NCBI GenBank assembly: GCA_028684405.1
Contig: JAQUGA010000033.1
Location: forward strand, 1 to 16,392
Length of the DNA: 16,392 bases
Direction: 5' to 3'
Origin: Bacteroidales bacterium
GTDB taxonomy: Bacteria; Bacteroidota; Bacteroidia; Bacteroidales; WCHB1-69
Shown here: positions 1 to 8,420 of the stretch, one piece after another
Position numbering within the stretch: position 1 is the stretch's first letter
Layout of the letters: every line of letters starts with the position of its first letter
The notes under the pieces: generated by a model
Told to the model about the DNA's origin: nothing
Database searches by the model: none
Seen by the model: only the letters and a program-made list of their open reading frames with translations
Made by a program: the position numbers and the translations under genes

Positions 1-8
1 TCATTTTA

Positions 9-14
9 TATAAT
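9..14 (+). promoter_or_regulatory. Candidate -10 element of tRNA-Ser(GCU)
   Basis: A perfect TATAAT lies 22 bases before the mature 5' end of the tRNA, which suits a transcript with a short leader trimmed by RNase P. The matching -35 would fall before position 1, so the call rests on one hexamer in AT-rich DNA. Confidence 0.4.
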
Positions 15-36
15 TATATAGGAGTAACTTATTATT

Positions 37-126
37 GGAGAGGTGCCAGAGTGGTCGATTGGGGCACCCTGCTAAGGTGTTAACTGTGAAAACGGTTCGA
101 GGGTTCGAATCCCTCCCTCTCCGCCA
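37..126 (+). tRNA. tRNA-Ser (anticodon GCU), CCA encoded
   Basis: The seven-base acceptor strands GGAGAGG (37-43) and CCTCTCC (116-122) pair perfectly, followed by discriminator G123 and an encoded CCA (124-126). The anticodon stem is cacc/ggtg with loop CTGCTAA, so the anticodon is GCT at 71-73 and reads AGC/AGU serine codons. The long variable arm between about 78 and 98 is typical of serine tRNAs, and the T arm has gaggg-TTCGAAT-ccctc. A TATAAT hexamer at 9-14 is a plausible -10 element; its -35 would lie outside or at the edge of the window. The gene borders the recombinase-bearing island, so it may have served as the landing site. Confidence 0.97.
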
Positions 127-128
127 GG

Positions 129-195
129 ACAATTTTTTATCGTGCAGACCTGAGTGATAGCGACGAAGCTGTGACCCGACTGCCTAAAAAATTGT
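129..195. repeat. Long inverted repeat next to the tRNA-Ser 3' end
   Basis: The 11-base arm acaatttttta (129-139) has its exact reverse complement at 185-195, enclosing a 45-base GC-richer core (140-184). The core also holds a short inner match, gcag (144-147) against ctgc (180-183). The structure starts three bases after the tRNA CCA and ends just before the recombinase terminator. It could be a recombination/attachment site of the neighbouring serine recombinase or the base of a structured RNA. It is not a standard terminator on either strand, because no U-run follows the hairpin directly. The repeat itself is certain; its role is not known. Confidence 0.55.
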
Positions 196-199
196 AAAT

Positions 200-231
200 A
201 AAAACAACGACTTTTACGGTCGCTGTTTTTT
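200..231. terminator. Bidirectional terminator between tRNA-Ser and recombinase
   Basis: A 12-bp stem (200-211 with 219-230) and a seven-base loop, with one position that becomes a G-U wobble in the minus-strand RNA. T-runs at both ends allow it to stop the tRNA transcript on the plus strand and the recombinase transcript on the minus strand. It overlaps the recombinase stop codon. Confidence 0.7.
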
Positions 232-1555
232 ATTCAGCCAGCAGTGTTAGCGTTTTATCTTTGTAAACTATTCTTGATCTTAGATTTCCGAGTAGTTCTC
301 GCTTCTCTGAAACCGAGCCCTCTTTCAATATGTACTTGGCGTAATTTCGGATATCCATATCCTCTCTGTTTTTTACTTTGTCCGTGCTACCCAATACCGA
401 TCTTTGAAATATATTAAATCTCGCGATTTCATCTTCCAATTTTTGCCTCATGCCAAGTTCGTTGATATTTACTTTATCTAAAATTTTCAATAGCTCTATA
501 ATCAAATCTTCTTCGCGAATATATTTATTCTTGCAATTTCTATCTCTCGCCCTTGAGCAGGAGTAGTACACATATCTTGCGTGAGTGCCGTCTTTCAGTT
601 GTTTGTATTTTTCCTCCGCCGATATTCCTGATCCGCAGTATCCGCAAGTAAATAACTTAGTGAATGAAAATTCGTGATTTTCTCTAACAATCTGATCTCG
701 TTTCAACTGCGCTTGAGCTTTTTCAAATAATTCCTGAGTTATTATCGGCACATGTTTTCCTTGATACCAATTACCACTACCTTTTGGTGATTCAAATGTT
801 CCGTAATAGAAGTGATTATCTAATATTCTATATATACCACTCAGTGTTAATGGCTTATTACCTCGGGTATAGAAATTTAATTCATGACGAAGCCAGTTGT
901 ACAATTTTCTGCCTGAGTAATGTTCGTATGCTACTTTTTCAAACATTTTCTTGATTGCTGGCGCTCGTAGCGGATCTATAAGCACCTGACACTTTTTATC
1001 CATCAAATTTTGATTCAAGTATCCAAGTGGTGCCACTCCCGGCCATAGTCCCATCTCCACTCTTGTTCGTAATCCACGCTTTACGTTTACACCTCTGTTA
1101 TCGTTTTCAAGCTTCGCTTGCGATCCAAGAATCATCAGCAAGAATTTTTCATTTGGGTTGTTTGAAAACTTTTGACCAAATGTTCTTATTTCTTGGAGTA
1201 GTCCTGCGTCCATTAAATCCACGATTTTCCCTAAGTCGCCAGCATTCCTGCTGATACGATCTGGTGCCCAAGTTAAAATACCATTAAATTTACCTTGTTT
1301 GATCTCATCTATAATTTCGTTAAAGATTGGCCGTTGCTCTGTTTCCTTAGCCGAATGAGATTCTCGCTTCATTGTTACGACCTCCAAATTTTCCCGTTCG
1401 GCTAACTGAAGCATCTCCTTTATTTGTGAATCTATGGAAAGCACCTGTCTTTCCTCTGATTCCGTTGATTTACGGGCATACAGGCAATACCTTACTTTTA
1501 CTGTTTGAGGCTGTGTTTGGGTCACCTCATAACCCTTTGGTGCTGTTATTTTCAT
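230..1555 (-). CDS. Large serine recombinase (site-specific integrase/resolvase family)
   Basis: This is a DNA recombinase of the serine family, expected to cut and rejoin two short sites through a serine-DNA intermediate. Numbering from the ATG at 1555 (441 residues), the resolvase domain covers about 22-160. It contains the nucleophile S30 in YARKST and active-site arginines R100 and R103 in DRISRN. The Recombinase domain (PF07508 type) follows at about 165-295, then a zinc-ribbon with C304, C307, C333 and C341, then a helical tail. The reading frame continues seven codons upstream to a TTG at 1576, but its nearest G-rich stretch is only two bases away, so I prefer the ATG; neither start has a good SD. 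The gene is divergent from the restriction operon and abuts tRNA-Ser(GCU), so it is probably the island's integrase. It is intact, with no frameshift seen. Confidence 0.92.
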   Translation of the reverse strand: MKITAPKGYEVTQTQPQTVKVRYCLYARKSTESEERQVLSIDSQIKEMLQLAERENLEVVTMKRESHSAKETEQRPIFNEIIDEIKQGKFNGILTWAPDRISRNAGDLGKIVDLMDAGLLQEIRTFGQKFSNNPNEKFLLMILGSQAKLENDNRGVNVKRGLRTRVEMGLWPGVAPLGYLNQNLMDKKCQVLIDPLRAPAIKKMFEKVAYEHYSGRKLYNWLRHELNFYTRGNKPLTLSGIYRILDNHFYYGTFESPKGSGNWYQGKHVPIITQELFEKAQAQLKRDQIVRENHEFSFTKLFTCGYCGSGISAEEKYKQLKDGTHARYVYYSCSRARDRNCKNKYIREEDLIIELLKILDKVNINELGMRQKLEDEIARFNIFQRSVLGSTDKVKNREDMDIRNYAKYILKEGSVSEKRELLGNLRSRIVYKDKTLTLLAE

Positions 1556-1665
1556 ATACTTAATGAATGACGCCAATCCCCAAAGGAGTCCAGAGCGTCC
1601 CGAGTAGATAACCTGTAGACAAGTAAATTACCCATATTCTACGGTTTAAGCTACTATACAGACCT

Positions 1666-3993
1666 ATGAAAACCTATGAACATTTGACTTTATATTTGGA
1701 GTCTGATAGACTTGAATTAAACAATATGAGAAAAGACATACAAGAAAAACTCAAAGGAATGCCAGAGTTACTCTCTATCGGTCAGGTAGCAGAGATTTTT
1801 AGCATCCACCAAGACACTTTAAGAAACTGGGAAAAGGATGGCACCCTCGTTCCCCTTAGAGTTGGCCCACGCAAAGATCGCAAATATCGCCCACAGGATA
1901 TTCAATCCATTGTGGACAAAATGGGAAGCAAACTTACCTTGCCCCAGCTCGAAGCTTTTCTTTGGAAGAGTGCAGATATTCTCCGAGGAAAAATTGACAG
2001 CTCTGATTATAAAAAATATATCTTCGGACTTTTGTTTTATAAACGAATGAGCGATGTGTGGGATGAAGAGTATGAGTCGGTAATGAAAGAGTACAACGAC
2101 AAGACGATCGCTGGCGCTGATTACAATCACCGCTTTCAAGTTCCGAAAGATTGCCGATGGGAAGCAATTACCGAACAAGCGGAAAGTATCGGTCAAAAGT
2201 TAAATGACATCTTTGAAAAACTTGCCAATGCTAATAGTCCTAAATTAGACAAGATTTTTGATGACCTTGATTTTTCAAACAGAGATCGTTTCCCAAACGA
2301 AACACTTCAAAGACTTATAAATCACTTTTCTCAATATAATTTTGGCAATACCTACATTAGCTCTGACCTTTTAGGTGATGCTTATGAATATCTCATCAAA
2401 CAATTCGCGGCAGATGCTGGGAAAAAAGGTGGAGAGTTCTACACGCCTCGTGAAGTTGAAAAAGTTATCGTCGGAATTCTTAAACCACACCAAAAAGATC
2501 ACATATATGATCCGACCGCTGGGTCAGGAGGTTTCCTACTTGAAGCTTATGATTATCTAAAACAAAAGTCGGGCGAAAAGATTGCTAAGACACTTTATCT
2601 TTATGGGCAGGAATTAAATATCAGCACTTTTGCCATCGCAAAAATAAATATGTTTTTGCATGGTCTTGATAGTGCGGATATTCGACGTGGTGATACGATT
2701 GCAAATCCTCAATTTTTAACACAAAACGGTAATCTACAAACATTCGACATCTGCGTGGCAAATCCACCCTACTCAATTAAGGATTGGGAATACGAAATTT
2801 TTAAAAATGATAAATATGGTCGCGTTGAAGATTTTGATGCGCCACCAGACAAAAATGCCGATTTTGCTTTCGTTCTCCATATTATTAAGTCCATGAATCA
2901 AAATGGTCGTGCGGGCATTGTTTTGCCTCATGGTGTTTTGTTTCGAGGGGGTGCTGAAGGACGTATCAGAGAACAATTAGTCAAAAAGGATCTTATTGAA
3001 GCTATTATTGCACTGCCGGAGAAATTATTTTATGGGACAAAAATACCAGCCATCATATTAGTTCTGAATAATAATAAAGATACCGAACACAAAGGGAAAA
3101 TGTTGATTGTTAATGCTGAAATGGATTTTGAAATCGATAAAAAACAAAATCGTTTAAGATTGGCTGATATACAAAAAATAGTTAATGCATTTGAAAATTT
3201 CAAATCATTACCACGATACGCAGAGATAGTAGTAAATTCTGATATTGAAAAAAATGATTACTGTTTAGACATAAAGCGATATGTTGATTCTTCACATATT
3301 CAGGCAGAAATCAATGTAGATATTTTGGACATTGAAATTCAAGATCTTGAGAAAAAAATATCATCTACAAGATCGCAAATTTCTAGTTTGATTAAAGAAC
3401 GTTCCGCAAAAGGTAAATGGAAAGAAATTCCTCTCAACGAAGTTTTATTCGAACACAAAATGGTTAGCACTGGAAGTGAAGAGGTGCATTCAGTTTCAGT
3501 TAAAAAGGGCGTAATTAACCAAATTGAACATTTAGGGCGTTCGTATGCGGCAAAAGATACTTCAAACTACAAGCTAGTTAATCCTGGTGACATTATTTAT
3601 ACAAAAAGTCCTACCGGTGATTTTCCTTATGGAATAATTAAGCAAAGTAAAATTACTAAAAATGCCATCGTTTCACCGCTGTATGGTGTTTTTCATCCTA
3701 AAAATAAATATTTAGGTATTATTTTGGATGCCTATTTTGAGTCTGATGTAAATACAAATAATTACTTACAAACGATAGTATCTAAAGGAGCAAAAAATAC
3801 AATCAATATCTCCAATACAAAATTCTTAGCAAAATCATTATATTTACCAATTACTGAGGAGGAGCAAAAAGAGTTGGCGGAAATTTTAGAAATGTTAAAA
3901 AAAGAAGAGACATTACATAACAAATTGGTTGAAGATTACGAATTAAGAAGGAAAGGTTTAATTCAAAATCTGTTTGGTGGAGGCAAAAAATAA
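1666..3993 (+). CDS. Type I R-M fusion: MerR-type HTH + HsdM methyltransferase + single-TRD HsdS
   Basis: This is an N6-adenine DNA methyltransferase that protects host DNA and supplies target recognition for the restriction complex. Residues 36-88 form a MerR-like winged helix (IGQVAEIF, TLRNWEKDG, RKYRPQDI). About 91-225 is the HsdM N-terminal helical domain. The N6_Mtase domain has the SAM-binding motif DPTAGSGG at 282-289 and the catalytic NPPY at 366-369. A coiled-coil stretch near 553-580 leads into one target-recognition domain (about 583-765) ending in the conserved HsdS-like helix (RRKGLIQNLFGG). Usual HsdM is about 500 residues and HsdS has two TRDs in a separate gene; here M and half an S are fused and no other hsdS is present. 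The ATG has no SD. A TACTAT at 1652-1657 is placed so that the mRNA could be leaderless. It starts the operon. Confidence 0.93.
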   Translation: MKTYEHLTLYLESDRLELNNMRKDIQEKLKGMPELLSIGQVAEIFSIHQDTLRNWEKDGTLVPLRVGPRKDRKYRPQDIQSIVDKMGSKLTLPQLEAFLWKSADILRGKIDSSDYKKYIFGLLFYKRMSDVWDEEYESVMKEYNDKTIAGADYNHRFQVPKDCRWEAITEQAESIGQKLNDIFEKLANANSPKLDKIFDDLDFSNRDRFPNETLQRLINHFSQYNFGNTYISSDLLGDAYEYLIKQFAADAGKKGGEFYTPREVEKVIVGILKPHQKDHIYDPTAGSGGFLLEAYDYLKQKSGEKIAKTLYLYGQELNISTFAIAKINMFLHGLDSADIRRGDTIANPQFLTQNGNLQTFDICVANPPYSIKDWEYEIFKNDKYGRVEDFDAPPDKNADFAFVLHIIKSMNQNGRAGIVLPHGVLFRGGAEGRIREQLVKKDLIEAIIALPEKLFYGTKIPAIILVLNNNKDTEHKGKMLIVNAEMDFEIDKKQNRLRLADIQKIVNAFENFKSLPRYAEIVVNSDIEKNDYCLDIKRYVDSSHIQAEINVDILDIEIQDLEKKISSTRSQISSLIKERSAKGKWKEIPLNEVLFEHKMVSTGSEEVHSVSVKKGVINQIEHLGRSYAAKDTSNYKLVNPGDIIYTKSPTGDFPYGIIKQSKITKNAIVSPLYGVFHPKNKYLGIILDAYFESDVNTNNYLQTIVSKGAKNTINISNTKFLAKSLYLPITEEEQKELAEILEMLKKEETLHNKLVEDYELRRKGLIQNLFGGGKK

Positions 3994-3997
3994 AAGT

Positions 3998-4804
3998 ATG
4001 AGCCAAATTCAACAGACAAAAGAAGATTTGCAAAGACAACTTGATTCACAGTTAGAACTTTTAGATGTGTTGGCTAATTTATACGATCAAGGACAAACTG
4101 TGGTTGCAAAATCAATCGCATCTTCTATAAGGGTTTTGTTGCATAAGACTCAGCAGTCTCACTCCTTACTGTCCCAACTTAATTTAGAAGACACGGATTT
4201 TTTTGATTCATGTCTTGTTGACGGCATTCCAGAAGATTATGAAAAATTAAAAAGGTTAGGTAGTTACGCCGGACTTTTTGGAATTGGTATAAGCAGTGAG
4301 GAAACCACTTATGTACCATATTTAGATGATATTCCTGGTAGTAAACCAAAGTATGCCAAGTACGAAGATTATTGGAATAGAATTGTTTTTCACGACAAAA
4401 ATAATGGTACTTTTACACGTAAAGAGATAGTTCTTGCCGTAGCAAATAAAGATGGCGGTTCACATGTTGATCCATCTTTAGACAAGAAGTATGTTGATTT
4501 AGCTAAAAATAACTCCCTTAGATGGGAGGGGTCGGCAAATAACCAACAACATAAAACACCAGAAGGTGCTGAGTTGGCGGCAATGAGACAAATAGCCCAT
4601 GAGGTTTTGCGTACTTTTGTAAAAAAATACCCTCAAAAGAAAATGTGTTACGGCAATAAGAAGCCATTTGCTGTAATAGCTGGAACAGGACCAATGATTG
4701 GTATTAAGAAGAAAGACCCGAAAGATTTAATACCTAAGATTGGAAGAAATGATAAATGTCCGTGTGGAAGTGGGATTAAATATAAAAAATGTCATGGTAA
4801 ATAA
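3998..4804 (+). CDS. SEC-C motif protein of unknown function
   Basis: I do not recognise the main body (about residues 1-245), which begins with a charged helical segment and has no obvious catalytic motif. The C-terminus is a clear SEC-C zinc-binding motif with C254, C256, C265 and H266 in the CPCGSGxxYKKCH pattern. This motif is known from SecA and many unrelated proteins, where it mediates protein or nucleic-acid contacts. The frame opens upstream at a TTG (3974) inside hsdM, but the ATG at 3998 is better: it lies four bases after the hsdM stop and has a GGAGG at 3979-3983, although the 14-base spacing is long. Its place between the methyltransferase and HsdR suggests an accessory role in the restriction system, for instance regulating or tethering the complex. 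That role is inference from position only. Confidence 0.8.
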   Translation: MSQIQQTKEDLQRQLDSQLELLDVLANLYDQGQTVVAKSIASSIRVLLHKTQQSHSLLSQLNLEDTDFFDSCLVDGIPEDYEKLKRLGSYAGLFGIGISSEETTYVPYLDDIPGSKPKYAKYEDYWNRIVFHDKNNGTFTRKEIVLAVANKDGGSHVDPSLDKKYVDLAKNNSLRWEGSANNQQHKTPEGAELAAMRQIAHEVLRTFVKKYPQKKMCYGNKKPFAVIAGTGPMIGIKKKDPKDLIPKIGRNDKCPCGSGIKYKKCHGK

Positions 4805-4805
4805 T

Positions 4806-5516
4806 ATGAAATTTAGTGAACAAATTATTTATGGGCAACACCTACCGAGAGGTTATTTTGATTTGCACCACACTTCTTCATTTGATTGGACAACCATTGG
4901 TACTTTTTCAGCCATTACTGTCGCTTTGTTGATAGCGTTATTTCAGGATCGGATTAGAGAGTGGTGGAACAGGGCAAAATTAGAAATAAATATTTCAATG
5001 ACTCCTCCCGACTGCCATAAAATAGAACTTCATGATCAAAAAGGAAATTTTATTCAAAATTGTATTTATTTACGAGTACGAGTTACAAACATCGGAAGGA
5101 AACCTGCAGAAAATACAGAAGTTATGATTTCTAGATTATGGAGAATAGATGAATTAGGAAATGAGAAAATTGTAGAAACTTTTTTGCCGATGAATTTAGC
5201 ATGGAGCCATTACAGAACCAACAACATTCGTATTCCTACTGGCGTATTTAGGCATTGTGATATTGGTGATATTCGCCACTACGCCATCGAAACGCAAATG
5301 AGATTTGATATTATTGTACAACCATATCAGGTTGAAGGTTCCAAATATCCAAACATAGTTAATCCAGGAAAATATAGATTTGAACTCATTACGTCGGCAG
5401 ATAACGCTATCTCGAGACAGTCTTTATGGGAATTAGAATTTGATGGCGTATGGACTGAAAATGAAAAAGAGATGCTGGAAAAACATATACATGTAAATAA
5501 AATATATGAAATTTAA
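4806..5516 (+). CDS. Single-pass membrane protein of unknown function in the R-M operon
   Basis: The 236-residue protein has one strong hydrophobic segment at about 29-46 (TIGTFSAITVALLIALF), followed by charged DRIREWW. A basic, beta-rich soluble domain follows, with a segment resembling Ig/CARDB-like folds (YLRVRVTNIGRKPAENTEV). By charge (lysine/arginine after the helix) the large domain is probably cytoplasmic. No enzyme motif is visible. The ATG at 4806 sits one base after the SEC-C stop; longer frames starting at 4740 or 4794 overlap that gene and are less likely. Its 3' end overlaps the hsdR start by 11 bp, so translation is probably coupled. Membrane anchoring of a component next to a DNA-cleaving complex is unusual. 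I cannot assign a function. Confidence 0.78.
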   Translation: MKFSEQIIYGQHLPRGYFDLHHTSSFDWTTIGTFSAITVALLIALFQDRIREWWNRAKLEINISMTPPDCHKIELHDQKGNFIQNCIYLRVRVTNIGRKPAENTEVMISRLWRIDELGNEKIVETFLPMNLAWSHYRTNNIRIPTGVFRHCDIGDIRHYAIETQMRFDIIVQPYQVEGSKYPNIVNPGKYRFELITSADNAISRQSLWELEFDGVWTENEKEMLEKHIHVNKIYEI

Positions 5517-8418
5517 CGAACAATATACAATTGAATATCACATCATAAAATTCATACGAGAAAAACTCGGCTATGAATATATTCCTGCGGAAGAATTTTC
5601 TAAACTCCGCTCTTTTGAAACTGAGTATGTTATCACTTCTCATCTTTTGGAAGCAGTAAAGAAAATCAACAACATTGATGATGCTGTCGCGCAAAGTATT
5701 GTGAGAGAAGTTAAAAAATCAGATACAAACGAAGCGTTTCTACTTGCGATGCGAAACGGTATTAATTTGAAAGATCCGAACACGGGTAACTTCCGTGATT
5801 ATAAGATTGTTGATTTTGATAATCCTGAAAATAATCATTTTGTCGTTACCAATCAATTCTATTTTGAAGGAGTAACAGAAAACATCAGACCCGATGTATT
5901 GATTTTTCTTAATGGCTTACCGATTTGTGATATTGAAGCAAAAAGTCCCACTGCTTCCAGCAGTGTTAATTTTGAAAATGCCATTGATCAACTAAAGCGA
6001 TACGAGAAAGTAGCACCCAAGCTTTTCCTGCCTAACTGTCTTAATATCGCCACTGATGGCCTCAAAACCGTCTATGGAGCGACTTATTCCCCAAAGCAGT
6101 ACTTCCTTGCGTGGCGTGAAGATCCACAAGTGGAGAAGAAGCTTTTTGAAGACGAAATTGATTCCACCCTTTTCTTTTTACTTGAACAAAAACAGATACT
6201 TGATCTTATTAAAAACTTTATTGTTTTTGAAAAAAAGAAAGACGGAGTTACCAAAAAAATTACCAGGTATCAGCAATTTTACGCGGCCAATAAAATCGTC
6301 GCCCGTGTTCAGGATGGCGAGCGAAAGAAAGGTTTGATTTGGCATACTCAAGGATCAGGCAAAACTCTTACGATGTTTTTCACTGCGTGGAAACTTCGCT
6401 ATAATCCTGAGTTAAAAAATCCAAAGGTATTTATTTTAATTGACCGTATTGATCTTGACGATCAAGTTTATGAAGAATTTGAAAGTTGGGGCGGACAAAA
6501 TCTTGTCAGAGTAGAATCACGCAAAGACCTTGAGAAGAAAATCAAAGGAGCCGATCGAGGTATTTTTATTTCAACTATTCAGAAATTCAGCGAGTTGGAA
6601 GAGATAGAAAATATCGATGGCAACGTTATCGTTCTTTCCGACGAAGCCCACCGAGACAACGAGGGTATTTCTGCTATAAAAATGCGTAACGCTTTTAAAG
6701 ATGCTTTCTTTTTCGGATTCACAGGAACACCAATTGATAAGTTAACTCTCAATACTCACAGAAACTTCGGCGAAGAGGGAGAACGCTATCTTGATTACTA
6801 TTCTATCCAGCAAGCTATTGATGACGGCGCCACTTTACCAGTTACCTACGAGGCTCGTCTTTCTAAATTCTTTATTGATGAGGAAAAAGTAGATCAGCAA
6901 TTTAATGAGCTCACTGCCGATTTGAATGATAAGCAAAAAGAACTGCTCACTAAAAAATACGGCAAAAAAGAAGCTCTTGTTAAGTTGGATAAAAGGATGG
7001 AAGCAGTCGCCCAAGATATTATTGAGCATTACAAGCTTTATGTTTTACCAAATGGATTCAAGGCTCAGGTAGTTTGTTATGACCGAGAAGCTACGGCTAA
7101 ATACAAACAACTTTTTGATAAGTTGGTTCCGGCAGAATGGTCTGAGGTTGTCTATTCTCCGGGCGATCCCAATAGCGAAAGTGATGACCTTAAGAAATAC
7201 AATACTAACAAACAGAAACGAGAGAAAATTATTGAACAATTTAAAGACCCAAATCATCCACTTAAGTTTTTGCTTGTGTGCGACATGCTTTTGACTGGTT
7301 TTGACGCGCCAGTTGAACAAGTAATGTATTTGGACAAACCACTTCGTGATCACAACTTACTTCAAGCGATTGCCCGTACAAACCGCGTATTCCCAAATAA
7401 AGGATGTGGAAAGATTATTGATTACTACGGTGTAACTAAAAATCTCTACAATGCTCTTAATTTTGATGAGAGCGTAGTTGATAGCGCCATGGTGGATATC
7501 AATCGTCTTAAAGAAGAATTCTCAAAAGTTATTGGTGAAATAATGGAATTGTTTGTTGGGGTTAATATAGAAGATCCATCAATAGATAATCTCCGCCGAT
7601 GCTTGAAAATATTTATTGAAAATCAGAGCAAACAACAATATTTCAAAGATAAATACAGCCGACTCAAAATGCTCTTTGAAATTCTCTCGCCTGATCCATT
7701 CTTAATGGAATACTTGCGCAAATTTGAATGGATTACTAGCTTCTATTTAGCGTTTGTAAAAGAGTTTCAAATTGATGATGTGGATTCTTTTTCGCTTGCT
7801 GAATACGGGGAGAAAATAAAAAGCTTGATTCAACAGAAAATTGACTACGAGGGTATTACAAAAAACTTCCGAGAATTAAATATCCACGATTTAGCTACTT
7901 TGAATAAGCTCGATAAACTTCCCGAAGAAGAGAAGGCTCTTAATCTTGAAAAAATGTTAAAGCGTGAGATTTCAATTAACATTGATACTCATCCAGCATT
8001 CAAGAAATTCAGCGAAAGACTTATCGCTATACGTGTAGAATTTGAAAAACATCAGATTGATTTAGCGGAAAGAATAAAGCGTTATTACGATCTTCTAAAC
8101 GATATCAAGACAAAAACAGAAGAAGCAAAGGAATTAGGTTATACCCTCCGCGAATACGGCTTGTTTGTAATCTCTGATGAGTTTATCAGTGAATCTGACA
8201 AAGATGTTGTTAAAGAGTTTGTAAAAGAAATGGCCGCAAGACTAGAAGACGTTCTTGATGAAAATTGGCAGGATTCATCCAAGAGAGAAGAATTCTTAAA
8301 GGAAGCAAAAAGAACTTTGCAAGAATTAATCCTCAAAGACTACAAAGATAAAATAAAAGTTTCTGATTTCCACAAATATCTTAACAGATTAGTGGATGTT
8401 GTTATAAAAAGATTTTAG
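5506..8418 (+). CDS. hsdR: Type I restriction enzyme R subunit (translocase/endonuclease)
   Basis: HsdR translocates DNA using ATP and cleaves unmodified DNA away from the recognition site. The 970-residue length is normal for the family. The N-terminal HSDR_N nuclease domain (about 20-215) carries the PD-(D/E)XK residues D130 and E144-A-K146. The SF2 motor follows with Walker A TQGSGKT at 281-287, the DEAH box at 379-382, motif III-like GFTGTP, and a second RecA-like domain with DMLLTGFDAP and the motif VI region QAIARTNR. The C-terminal third is helical and charged and presumably docks to the M-S fusion. All key residues are present, so the protein should be active. The ATG overlaps the end of the membrane-protein gene by 11 bp, and the stop is two bases before the next start. 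Confidence 0.97.
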   Translation: MKFNEQYTIEYHIIKFIREKLGYEYIPAEEFSKLRSFETEYVITSHLLEAVKKINNIDDAVAQSIVREVKKSDTNEAFLLAMRNGINLKDPNTGNFRDYKIVDFDNPENNHFVVTNQFYFEGVTENIRPDVLIFLNGLPICDIEAKSPTASSSVNFENAIDQLKRYEKVAPKLFLPNCLNIATDGLKTVYGATYSPKQYFLAWREDPQVEKKLFEDEIDSTLFFLLEQKQILDLIKNFIVFEKKKDGVTKKITRYQQFYAANKIVARVQDGERKKGLIWHTQGSGKTLTMFFTAWKLRYNPELKNPKVFILIDRIDLDDQVYEEFESWGGQNLVRVESRKDLEKKIKGADRGIFISTIQKFSELEEIENIDGNVIVLSDEAHRDNEGISAIKMRNAFKDAFFFGFTGTPIDKLTLNTHRNFGEEGERYLDYYSIQQAIDDGATLPVTYEARLSKFFIDEEKVDQQFNELTADLNDKQKELLTKKYGKKEALVKLDKRMEAVAQDIIEHYKLYVLPNGFKAQVVCYDREATAKYKQLFDKLVPAEWSEVVYSPGDPNSESDDLKKYNTNKQKREKIIEQFKDPNHPLKFLLVCDMLLTGFDAPVEQVMYLDKPLRDHNLLQAIARTNRVFPNKGCGKIIDYYGVTKNLYNALNFDESVVDSAMVDINRLKEEFSKVIGEIMELFVGVNIEDPSIDNLRRCLKIFIENQSKQQYFKDKYSRLKMLFEILSPDPFLMEYLRKFEWITSFYLAFVKEFQIDDVDSFSLAEYGEKIKSLIQQKIDYEGITKNFRELNIHDLATLNKLDKLPEEEKALNLEKMLKREISINIDTHPAFKKFSERLIAIRVEFEKHQIDLAERIKRYYDLLNDIKTKTEEAKELGYTLREYGLFVISDEFISESDKDVVKEFVKEMAARLEDVLDENWQDSSKREEFLKEAKRTLQELILKDYKDKIKVSDFHKYLNRLVDVVIKRF

Positions 8419-8420
8419 TT

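Noticed and set aside
1027..1563. Plus-strand frames inside the recombinase gene
   Set aside because: They lie entirely in the antisense of a well-supported conserved gene and have no family resemblance or start signals.
3412..3993. Phase-variable hsdS (inverted or silent TRD cassettes near the recombinase)
   Set aside because: Only one TRD is present and no inverted copy of it or partial hsdS occurs in the window, so the recombinase has no visible cassette to switch.
5407..7353. Several minus-strand frames of 60-100 codons across the membrane-protein and hsdR genes
   Set aside because: They are antisense shadows of conserved coding sequence, with Phe-rich compositions typical of reversed AT-rich codons.
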